Shown: piece by piece, positions 9,819 through 17,690 of the stretch | Layout of the letters: every line of letters begins with the position of its first letter | Position numbering within the stretch: position 1 is the stretch's first letter | NCBI GenBank assembly: GCA_029781035.1 | Contig: JAKOXK010000030.1 | Location: 1 to 64,000, forward strand | Reading direction: 5' to 3' | Origin: Armatimonadota bacterium | GTDB lineage: Bacteria > Armatimonadota > Fimbriimonadia > Fimbriimonadales > Fimbriimonadaceae | DNA: 64,000 nt | Notes under the pieces: generated by a model | Seen by the model: only the letters and a program-made list of their open reading frames with translations | Told to the model about the DNA's origin: nothing | Database searches by the model: none | Made by a program: the position numbers and the translations under genes

Positions 9819-10573
9819 GGGCTGATCCACGCAATCAGTTTGGGCGTGAGGCAGAGAAGTACCTCACGTCGGCCATCCATGCGGACTCGGAGGCGCTTGC
9901 CAGTCTGATCGAGTTAGTCCGGCCGAACGGAGGCTTCGTTGCGGACATAGGCACGGGCGCCGGGCACATGGCCTTTGCCTTAGCGCCTTTTGTGGAGCGA
10001 GTGACCGCGGTGGATCCAACCCAGCGGATGTTGGACGTGACGGCCAAGGAAGCGCGCCGTCGCGGCCTTGGGAACATCGAGACTCAGCTCGCACACGGGG
10101 AGAAGATGCCGTTCAGGGACGGGGAGTTGGATGGAGTTTCAACTCGGATCGCAGCCCATCATTTTGACGACGTCGAAGCGTTCTTATGTGAGGTAGAGAG
10201 GGTGTTGAAGCCAAGTGGGTGGTTCCTTCTGGTGGACAGCGTCTCTCCGGAGGACGACGAGGCCGACCCCGCCCTCAACGTCATCGAGCGGATTCGCGAC
10301 CCCTCGCACAACCGGAACTTGAGAACAAGCGAGTGGTGCCGCTTAGTCAGGAAACACGGTTTGGACGTCGAGGCCGTGTCGAGCCGGTTCAAGCGGCTCG
10401 ACATTCAGGACTGGATGGACCGGATGTCCGTGTCGAAAGCTCACCAGAAATGGTTGCGTGAGCTCATCGTCCACAGCTCAGGATCCTTGCGCGAGTACCT
10501 GCAGCCAACGGACGACAGCTTCTGTCTGATGGAGGCGACGATCTTGGCCCGGAAGCGAACTGATCCCGCGTAA
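9815..10573 (+). CDS. Class I SAM-dependent methyltransferase
   Basis: VADIGTGAGHMAFALAPFVERVTAVDPTQRMLDVTAKEA (motif I) and later FDDVEAFLCEVERVLKPSGWFLLVDSVSPEDDEAD; GTG start overlaps previous stop. Confidence 0.9.
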   Translation: MRADPRNQFGREAEKYLTSAIHADSEALASLIELVRPNGGFVADIGTGAGHMAFALAPFVERVTAVDPTQRMLDVTAKEARRRGLGNIETQLAHGEKMPFRDGELDGVSTRIAAHHFDDVEAFLCEVERVLKPSGWFLLVDSVSPEDDEADPALNVIERIRDPSHNRNLRTSEWCRLVRKHGLDVEAVSSRFKRLDIQDWMDRMSVSKAHQKWLRELIVHSSGSLREYLQPTDDSFCLMEATILARKRTDPA

Positions 10574-10601
10574 CGTCCAGAGACATTGGAGACTCAGCGA
10601 G

Positions 10602-11366
10602 TTGGCACTCCTTACGTCCGTCATCGTCCCGCTCGTGACGCCGTTCACGGACGACACTTCGGCTCTCAGCGAGATTCGCTTCGCCAGACTCGTGGCCTTT
10701 CACCGAGAGCTGGGAGCAGGCGGTTTCATCGTCGGTACCGAAGCTGGCGAAGTGTTCTCATTGAGTCTGTCGGAGCGCAAGCAGATCCTCGAATGGGCGA
10801 TCCGCGAGTCGCACGGCTTGACCCTTTTTGTCAATGTGACGGCGATGACGACGTCGGCCACGATCGATCTGGCCCAACACGCCGAGCGACACGGGGCCAA
10901 AGGCGCCGTGTTCGCCGTGCCGCCCCACGCCGTCCTCGACGACCAAGAGATCCAGGGCTATGTCACTGCGGTTCGGCGGCATGCCAACTTGCCCTGTGCC
11001 TTCTTGGGGCCTAAGGTGGTTGCTGAAGACAGTCTGGCCCTCTTCGACGTCAAGACCCTTGAACAAGTGGGGATGGGCTCACTGGCCTTTTTCAGGAGCC
11101 ACGTTGCCGAAGAGTTCGCGACAGCGAACGAGATGGTTTCCCCGCTCGGCATCTTCGGGGCCGATTGGGCTCGAAAGATCTCCGCTGCCTGGCCCCAGCA
11201 TGAGGAGCCGGTTCGACAGCTTCTCCAGCTCGCTCGGACTCACCGCGTTGGCAAAGCCCTGCTCCAGATGCGGTCGCTGGATGTGGGGCCACCGCGCGGG
11301 CCTGTCCAGGAACTGCACGGCAAGCAGCTCGAGACGTTGGAGAAGGTCGTTACGAGTCTGATTTAG
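10602..11366 (+). CDS. Dihydrodipicolinate synthase (DapA)-family protein, probably catalytically divergent
   Basis: N-terminal TSVIVPLVTPFTDD, GFIVGTEAGEVFSLSLSERKQILEWA typical of the DapA/NanA fold; TTG start. Confidence 0.8.
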   Translation: MALLTSVIVPLVTPFTDDTSALSEIRFARLVAFHRELGAGGFIVGTEAGEVFSLSLSERKQILEWAIRESHGLTLFVNVTAMTTSATIDLAQHAERHGAKGAVFAVPPHAVLDDQEIQGYVTAVRRHANLPCAFLGPKVVAEDSLALFDVKTLEQVGMGSLAFFRSHVAEEFATANEMVSPLGIFGADWARKISAAWPQHEEPVRQLLQLARTHRVGKALLQMRSLDVGPPRGPVQELHGKQLETLEKVVTSLI

Positions 11367-12228
11367 CCGCAGACCTTTTTCGGACCAACTTGACCGTGGT
11401 CACCCCTGCCTTGGTTGCTGTCTCGGAGACAACAAAGGTGTCGCCGTGCTCGTCGACCTCGATGGGCAAGCGAGCAGCACTGTGGGCAAAGAGCCGTTCA
11501 GCCGCCTGGCGCATTAGGGAAGTCACGAGCACTTCTTCGTCCGGCTCTTGCAGGTTGGTGAGCATCTCCGGTCTCCCGACTTTGCGAAGGCCCAGGGTCT
11601 GACACTCGAAGCCTTGGCCCTGACGGCGCCAGACGACACGGACTTGGAGGTCGAAGCGCTCGGCATCGTTGTTCCGAGTCAGGGCTTGGCCGAGCTCTTC
11701 GGGCGTGTAGAAGACCTCGCTGACGGTGTCGAAGATGAGCGTCCCCCGCAGGAGGCGGCACATGGCGGCGGCCAGGTGAGTCATGAACTGCAGGTGACGG
11801 TGGTCGGGCAACGGGACATGGCTGACGAACCGAAGCTTGGCGAATGTCGTGCTCTCAGCAAGGGCCTGCAGGGCTTCTGCACTCGGGACGGCGTCGGAAT
11901 CGAACAAATCGGGACGGAACGCTTGGGGGTTCTTCTCGCGCTTGGCTAGGGCGATGTGCAGCCTTATGTCCGTGAAAAGGGCGCCTTCACGCTGTGTGAT
12001 CGCCGCTTTGTGCGGGCGGTTGTGGGGGTTCTTGGCGATCATGTAATCCATGATCGCTTGCGTCTGAGGGAGGCGACTGGCCGTAGAGTACACCCAGAAC
12101 TCGGTGAGAGACAGGTAGCCGGCTTGACGTCTTCCGTTGAGATAGCGCCAAGCGAGAACGCCCATGAAAAGGGTGACGAACCCGCCAAGGACGATCCAGC
12201 CGACTATGGCCCAAACCCCGAGAGCCAC
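11350..12228 (-). CDS. Hypothetical membrane-anchored protein
   Basis: GTG at 12228 gives VALGVWAIVGWIVLGGFVTLFMGVLAW TM segment; overlaps the end of the upstream small ORF by 25 nt. Confidence 0.65.
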   Translation of the reverse strand: MALGVWAIVGWIVLGGFVTLFMGVLAWRYLNGRRQAGYLSLTEFWVYSTASRLPQTQAIMDYMIAKNPHNRPHKAAITQREGALFTDIRLHIALAKREKNPQAFRPDLFDSDAVPSAEALQALAESTTFAKLRFVSHVPLPDHRHLQFMTHLAAAMCRLLRGTLIFDTVSEVFYTPEELGQALTRNNDAERFDLQVRVVWRRQGQGFECQTLGLRKVGRPEMLTNLQEPDEEVLVTSLMRQAAERLFAHSAARLPIEVDEHGDTFVVSETATKAGVTTVKLVRKRSAAKSDS

Positions 12229-12461
12229 TTGTCCGCAAGCTTTCGTTCCTCGTCGTTCAGCAAAGCGTGGCAGATTTTGCACAGCGCAGCTTCGTTCACT
12301 TGAGGATTCCGACACAGTAGACAGCAGTCGCGTCGGCGCGCGTCATGCACCAGGGCCTGCTGGGTAAGTGCGAACGTGAGTTGGTCTCGAGCGATGCCAG
12401 TGGCGTTGACGCGTCTCATCAATGAAGCTGCCTGCCTGATTGTGCCATATACGTCCGACAA
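12204..12461 (-). CDS. Small CxxC/CxxC zinc-finger-like protein
   Basis: 85-aa ORF with CCLLC...CKIC pairs; translationally overlapping with the 11350-12228 gene. Confidence 0.5.
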   Translation of the reverse strand: MSDVYGTIRQAASLMRRVNATGIARDQLTFALTQQALVHDARRRDCCLLCRNPQVNEAALCKICHALLNDEERKLADKWLSGFGP

Positions 12462-12698
12462 AATGGAGGCCCTTGATTGCCACTACACTGCGTGCTTGGA
12501 TCTAGAGGACGACTCGTTAGGAGGGAGTGCCAACCTGACAGCCGACAGTCTGGGCCAGCCCGAAGCATGACCAAAAGACAATCTCCGCACTTGCGGAAAC
12601 CATTGAGTAACATCACAAACTTGTCCCCTTACAGACTAAACAAGTAAGAGGACTTCAGTCCTGACTATACAAAAGCAGTCGTACACTACAGATCAAGC

Positions 12699-13277
12699 AT
12701 GAAGCGGAGTCACGGTGACAGGGCGGATAATGGGCCGTCCCAAGACGAGATTCAATGCAAATACGGGTTCCTCAGCTCCACAGCAGGCCTCATCTGCCTA
12801 CCAGTAGCCTCGTTTATGATCTTTGCTTACGCATCCCACTCTCTCGCCGAGGCACTGCCTCAGAATCGAGTCCGATTGAGCAGCCACATCTTTAGTCCCG
12901 CGCTTGGAAGCCACATTCTCAGACCATTGTACCGGACACGAGCCCCAAGATATGTGTTTGTCTACCCTTCCTGCGATTCGTGCTCTTTACGTCGTCCCAG
13001 CGATCACTGTCTGCGCTCCCTCTCGCGGAATCCAGGAGTGACCCTAGTCATACCAGACCGAGATGCCGAACAAGACTTCACGAGAACCGTGGGCCAAAGC
13101 GTGCGCGCCACGGTTATCTCCGCCCAAAGGGCAACCCGCCTATGCAATATATTGGGCGACGCTTCCCTCCTCGCAAGGATAGATCAGAACGGCGATCTCT
13201 GCCAAGCTTGGACATCAAAGGAGGATGTAGAAAGGCAGTGCGAACTTCTCGTCGCACAAAATCCGGCTTTACAGTGA
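12699..13277 (+). CDS. Thioredoxin-fold-like protein with CxxC motif and N-terminal TM
   Basis: FLSSTAGLICLPVASFMIFAYASHSLA TM; YVFVYPSCDSCSLRRPSDHCL resembles a beta-strand followed by a CxxC redox motif. Confidence 0.6.
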   Translation: MKRSHGDRADNGPSQDEIQCKYGFLSSTAGLICLPVASFMIFAYASHSLAEALPQNRVRLSSHIFSPALGSHILRPLYRTRAPRYVFVYPSCDSCSLRRPSDHCLRSLSRNPGVTLVIPDRDAEQDFTRTVGQSVRATVISAQRATRLCNILGDASLLARIDQNGDLCQAWTSKEDVERQCELLVAQNPALQ

Positions 13278-13804
13278 TCGAGTTCTTGGTCTCCATTTCG
13301 ATCATTGTCATTATAGCTGCGATCCTGACACCGACGTTCTTATCGGCCAAGAGGTTCGCGAATGAATCGTCGACAAAGACGAGGTTGCACGAATTCCATT
13401 TAGCGCTGATGATGTACCGTCAGGATTGGGACGAAACGGTGTCGTACGGGCCTGTGGATCAAATGGGCCTGCCGGACGCCTATAACCTCCTTCTGACAAA
13501 GCTGTGGCTTCCACAAGGCATGTGGAAGAGCCCATGTGGTGATCACCCAGGAAGGCCCATCCTTCAAATCAACTACGATTATTTTCCTGGGGACGGTGGT
13601 GCGCACTGGACGGATCATGTCGGTATTTACCAAGACAACATGATCCTTATGTGGGACATTAATTGCAACGACCCGTCTCTTGACCTCTACAATAGTTTTG
13701 AGTCCCATCTGGCGATAGGGGTTCTTCTAGGAGGAAACATCGCGGTGCATCGAAAGCCGGGTCGCTACGACGAGGCTTCATGGTGGGCTGACCCAGTTTT
13801 CTGA
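13238..13804 (+). CDS. Divergent type IV pseudopilin-like protein
   Basis: GTG start with upstream GGAGG; VRTSRRTKSGFTVIEFLVSISIIVIIAAILTPTFLSAKRFANESSTKTRL prepilin signal; overlaps the upstream gene by 40 nt. Confidence 0.75.
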   Translation: MRTSRRTKSGFTVIEFLVSISIIVIIAAILTPTFLSAKRFANESSTKTRLHEFHLALMMYRQDWDETVSYGPVDQMGLPDAYNLLLTKLWLPQGMWKSPCGDHPGRPILQINYDYFPGDGGAHWTDHVGIYQDNMILMWDINCNDPSLDLYNSFESHLAIGVLLGGNIAVHRKPGRYDEASWWADPVF

Positions 13805-13852
13805 AGCCTTCTTTGTGACGAGAAGACTATGTCGAAAGAGTCGAGGACAACA

Positions 13853-14098
13853 ATGAACAAAAAGAAGACGACGCTGTTGCGGCTATTTGCAGTAGCTGCG
13901 GTCTTAGCTGGATCACGAGGGCAGGTGTCTGCGGTCGACACAATCTGCGTAAGTTGTGGGCCACTTCAGGCTTGCCTGCGGTGGGGTGCTGCAATTGCTC
14001 AAAGGCAGTGGTGCGGCGCCACCGATCATGATCTGCCCCAAGCGTGCACCGATTACTACAAGCAGCGGTTTGCATGTTTGGAGGGTGGACTAGGCTGA
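13853..14098 (+). CDS. Small secreted Cys-rich peptide
   Basis: MNKKKTTLLRLFAVAAVLAGSRGQVSA signal-peptide-like, then CVSC...C...C...C...C (six Cys in ~45 aa). Confidence 0.5.
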   Translation: MNKKKTTLLRLFAVAAVLAGSRGQVSAVDTICVSCGPLQACLRWGAAIAQRQWCGATDHDLPQACTDYYKQRFACLEGGLG

Positions 14099-14138
14099 AA
14101 GGTGACGGGCGATTACAAGTTAGGATTCACTTGTACAA

Positions 14139-14795
14139 ATGACTACTGTTATTAGTGTTTGGCGACGGCATCGTCTGATCATTGTAATCTTCGCTGTAGC
14201 GGCGGCACTCCTGGTGGCGGTTTGGCGAGTGGTCTCTCGACCATCACTAGAGTCTACGGGCCGGCGGGCACTGGATTGCTTGGCAGCTGGAGACGCTGCA
14301 TGTCTGTACAATCTGACAACAGCTGACGAGAGAGCGGCGTACGCGCTCTCGCCCGATAAGCTGGATCGTCTGCTGAAAGAATATGTTTTGCCTACGTCCA
14401 GGCCAGTTGAAAGGAGTGGTGTGACCTTTGACGGGCTTGCGAATTCTGCGTCGTTGATTTGTAGGGAAGAGTGGCTGGGTAAGAGCGGTAAGCGACAGGG
14501 GGTGGGTGTCTTTGTGGCGAAGACGGACGAGGGCATCAAATGTCCGTACTTGGTCGGTGGTCTGCTGTTGGCTACGGCCGTCTATGAGAGAAGTGAGCCG
14601 ACATCGGGTGTGAAGGCTATGGACAAGCTCCTGGCTTGGCGGGACGCGGCAGTGAGGGACAAGTCGAAATTGGAGGGACTGGGTGTTGATGGGATTTACA
14701 GAAGCTCCGATGAGGGGCTTATTAGGTGGGATGATTGGATTGCGAACTGCAATAGCCGCATCGAGGGTCTCCGTAGTAAGGTCAGTTCGAAGTAA
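14139..14795 (+). CDS. Hypothetical membrane-anchored extracytoplasmic protein
   Basis: N-terminal TM RHRLIIVIFAVAAALLVAVWRV followed by soluble 190-aa domain. Confidence 0.65.
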   Translation: MTTVISVWRRHRLIIVIFAVAAALLVAVWRVVSRPSLESTGRRALDCLAAGDAACLYNLTTADERAAYALSPDKLDRLLKEYVLPTSRPVERSGVTFDGLANSASLICREEWLGKSGKRQGVGVFVAKTDEGIKCPYLVGGLLLATAVYERSEPTSGVKAMDKLLAWRDAAVRDKSKLEGLGVDGIYRSSDEGLIRWDDWIANCNSRIEGLRSKVSSK

Positions 14796-14949
14796 TTGGG
14801 AAGTTGGGGGATGATGCGTTCAGTCGAGGTACGTTGGAAATCAGGTGCCGTGGATTTGCTTTAACCAATGGGTGAAGGACCCTATTAAGGTTAGGGTTTA
14901 GCGTTGGCACGGCCTCGACGGTCTGGGGCGAGGGTAACCTCGGTCGTCC

Positions 14950-15726
14950 ATGACGATCGCGACGTTCAATGTGAATTCAGTGCGCGCACGGCTGCCAGTC
15001 CTCACCGAATGGCTGAAGTCAGTAGAGCCGGACGTGGTAGCGCTTCAGGAGACCAAGGTTGAGGATGACAAGTTTCCGAGGGAGGAACTGCAAGCCTGTG
15101 GTTACCAACTCGCTGTCCACGGGCAGCAGAAGTACAACGGCGTCGCCCTGCTCTCGCGGCGACCGATCGAAGACGTCGCGATGGGCTTTGGCGACCCCGA
15201 GTTTCCCGAGGATTGCCGGATCATCCGGGGGCGCATCGGAGGTGTGCTCGTCATCAACACCTACGTTCCAAACGGGTCTTCTGTGGGCAGCGAGAAGTAC
15301 GCCTACAAGCTGCGATGGTTTGAGCGCTTCGGACGTCTGGTGACGGATCTGGCCCGTCCAGACGACAAGGTGGTCTGGCTGGGGGACATGAACGTGGCTC
15401 CGACGGACGACGACGTCTTCGAACCGGAGAACAAGGAGCGGTCGGTGTGCTTCACGGCCGAAGAGAAGGCTGCACTCGAGGCGGTGAAATCGTGGGGTTG
15501 GACGGACGCGTTCCGCCTGTTCACTCAGGGCTCCGGGCACTATTCATATTGGGAGTTTGTCATCCCCAACGGCTTCAAGCGGAACCTTGGTTGGCGGATC
15601 GACCATATCTACGCTTCGCCTGGTCTTGTGGGTTCGTGCAGGGCTTGCGTGATCGACAAAGAGCCCCGCAGCTGGGAGCGCCCCAGCGACCACACGCCGG
15701 TCTTGGCTGAGTTCGCGGTCAGTTGA
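14950..15726 (+). CDS. xthA: Exodeoxyribonuclease III
   Basis: MTIATFNVNSVRARLPVLTEWLKSVEPDVVALQETKVEDDKFP, WLGDMNVAPTDDDVF, GWRIDHIYAS, SDHTPVLAEF. Confidence 0.95.
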   Translation: MTIATFNVNSVRARLPVLTEWLKSVEPDVVALQETKVEDDKFPREELQACGYQLAVHGQQKYNGVALLSRRPIEDVAMGFGDPEFPEDCRIIRGRIGGVLVINTYVPNGSSVGSEKYAYKLRWFERFGRLVTDLARPDDKVVWLGDMNVAPTDDDVFEPENKERSVCFTAEEKAALEAVKSWGWTDAFRLFTQGSGHYSYWEFVIPNGFKRNLGWRIDHIYASPGLVGSCRACVIDKEPRSWERPSDHTPVLAEFAVS

Positions 15727-16040
15727 CCCTAAAGGGATCCGAGGAATGACGTCCGTGCATGTCAAGGTGCGTGCCGACCATGAACGGGTGGCGGGCGCCT
15801 TTCATGAGGGAGACCGTGGGACTGCGATCACAAGCCTTCGAGGATCCCGGCACGGCTCCGACACCCGACTGGCGACTGCCTCGCCATGGATCGCATGTCT
15901 GCCGTCGAGGATCGATCTCCTCCGCCAGGCGTGGAGTCTCCTCACCCTGGATAGATGCAACGTGAACGGACCTAAGACGTGTGCGGAGTCAGCTTGCCAC
16001 TTAGTTCGAGTTCATGGTGATGGCCGAGTAAGATGCCTCC

Positions 16041-16808
16041 ATGCTCACCACGTTAGTGCTTGGAGCTATGCAAGGCGGGGTCGTTTTCGCCGACGGGTTT
16101 GAGAGCGGGAAGCTCGACGGATGGGGCGACAACCGCGGCACCATCGAGATCACAGAGCAAGACCCCTACGAGGGGAAGAAGTGCGTCCAGTTCACAGGCG
16201 AAGTCGGCACCAGGGAGGGCGCGCACCTCGTCCACTGGTTCATGCCCGGCACCGACGAGGTCGCGGTCAAGTGGGCGGTGAAGTTCGCCGACGACTTCGA
16301 CCAAGGCGATTTCATGCACCTTTGTGCGGTCGGTGGCAACCGCACCGACAACAAGTGGTCGAGCATGGGCCAAGCGGGGAAGAAGCCGACCGGCACTGAC
16401 TTTTTCGTCACCAACCTGGAGCCGTGGAGCGACTATGGGCGCAACCCGAAGCCCGGGCGGCTGATGTTCTACTCCTATTGGCCTGACATGAAGAAGTCCG
16501 GCGACGGGATGTACTGGGGCAACAACCTCCTGAGCGACCCACCGATCATCGTCCCGCGGGGCAAGTGGATGGTGATGTCGATGTGGGTCAAGCTCAACGC
16601 GCCCGGCAAGAGCGACGGCGAGCAGGCCTTTTGGATGGACGGAAAGCTCGGCGGGCACTGGCAGGGGATTCGATTCCGCGACAGCGACGTGCTCCGGCTC
16701 AACTCCCTTTCCCTGGACCTCTACTTGCACGATTCGAAGAAGATCAACGTCTGCTGGTTTGACGATGTGGTGGTCTCGAGACAGAAGTTCGAGTGGATGA
16801 AGCTGTGA
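16041..16808 (+). CDS. Secreted polysaccharide lyase/laminin-G-like protein
   Basis: Signal-peptide-like start; concanavalin-like pattern (FADGFESGKLDGW, GKWMVMSMWVKLNAPGKSDGEQAFWMDGKLGGHWQGIRFR, INVCWFDDVVVS). Confidence 0.65.
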   Translation: MLTTLVLGAMQGGVVFADGFESGKLDGWGDNRGTIEITEQDPYEGKKCVQFTGEVGTREGAHLVHWFMPGTDEVAVKWAVKFADDFDQGDFMHLCAVGGNRTDNKWSSMGQAGKKPTGTDFFVTNLEPWSDYGRNPKPGRLMFYSYWPDMKKSGDGMYWGNNLLSDPPIIVPRGKWMVMSMWVKLNAPGKSDGEQAFWMDGKLGGHWQGIRFRDSDVLRLNSLSLDLYLHDSKKINVCWFDDVVVSRQKFEWMKL

Positions 16809-16823
16809 CCACGCCCCAGGAAC

Positions 16824-17507
16824 TCAGCGTGTGAAGTGCCGCCATCGGCCCTCGGAGACGACCTCGACCTGACCGTCGACGACCTGGATGGCCGTCTCGT
16901 CGTCGATCGCGTAGGCTGGGCCAGAAAGCGTGTCCGCCCATTTTTCGGCGTTAGCCATGGTGTTGTACGGCAGCATGGGGTGCTCGAGGTGGGGGAAGAT
17001 CGAAAAGTCGACCAACCCCAGCGTCTCGTCGCTGCCGGTGGGCGGGGTCCAGCCGACGAACCACTCCCCGATGCGGGGGGCCATCACCATGCTTCCCGCG
17101 CTCAGCCCGACCCAGACCTTGTCCCGCATCAACGGCAACTGAGCGGCCAAGCCCGACTCGCGCATCCAGTGGGCCAGGTACAGGGCGTCGCCACCGTTTG
17201 CGAGCAGCACGTCCGCTTCCTGCACCCAAGGGAGCCAGCGCTCTTCGCCGATGCTGGGCAGGGCGGTGAGCTCCAGGATGCCGACGGACTTCCAACCGAG
17301 CTCAACCATGGGGCACTCCGGCTGGCTGCCATCCGGCTCTTGACCACTGACGAACGCCCAGGCGCGCACGGCGCCGTTGGAATTGGCGTATCCCGCAGTA
17401 GGGACAAGAAGGGCCTTGGCTTCGGCGATGGGTTTGCCCAGCAGCCCGACGAGAGCCCGCTGGATGCTCTCGTTCCTGACGCCGCCGGATGTGAGGAGGA
17501 GTTTCAT
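16824..17507 (-). CDS. Peptidase S51 (dipeptidase E-like) family protein
   Basis: MKLLLTSGGVRNESIQ, DVLLANGGDALYLAHWM, VGLSAGSMVMAP (nucleophile elbow). Confidence 0.88.
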   Translation of the reverse strand: MKLLLTSGGVRNESIQRALVGLLGKPIAEAKALLVPTAGYANSNGAVRAWAFVSGQEPDGSQPECPMVELGWKSVGILELTALPSIGEERWLPWVQEADVLLANGGDALYLAHWMRESGLAAQLPLMRDKVWVGLSAGSMVMAPRIGEWFVGWTPPTGSDETLGLVDFSIFPHLEHPMLPYNTMANAEKWADTLSGPAYAIDDETAIQVVDGQVEVVSEGRWRHFTR

Positions 17508-17690
17508 GGTGTGCTATCCCGTCTGGTGCAGAGCTCTGCCTGAATGACCGAAGGCCAAGCATGCCCGACATCCCTCGCCGTTTGCCCGCAGTCGGGCCCA
17601 TAAAACGCTCGATGTCCGGCCCTTCGTGGTCGACGCCGCCAAGGAGGAGGCCCGTAGGTACACTTGTGGCCACTGGGGTGAAGACAACTC

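Noticed and set aside
8568-9830. 420-aa minus-strand ORF antisense to the 8577-9818 gene
   Set aside because: Arg/Asp/His-rich out-of-frame composition with no domain; the + strand ORF has a signal peptide and sensible beta-sandwich pattern
16053-16730. 225-aa minus-strand ORF
   Set aside because: Antisense shadow of the secreted lyase-like gene, low-complexity composition
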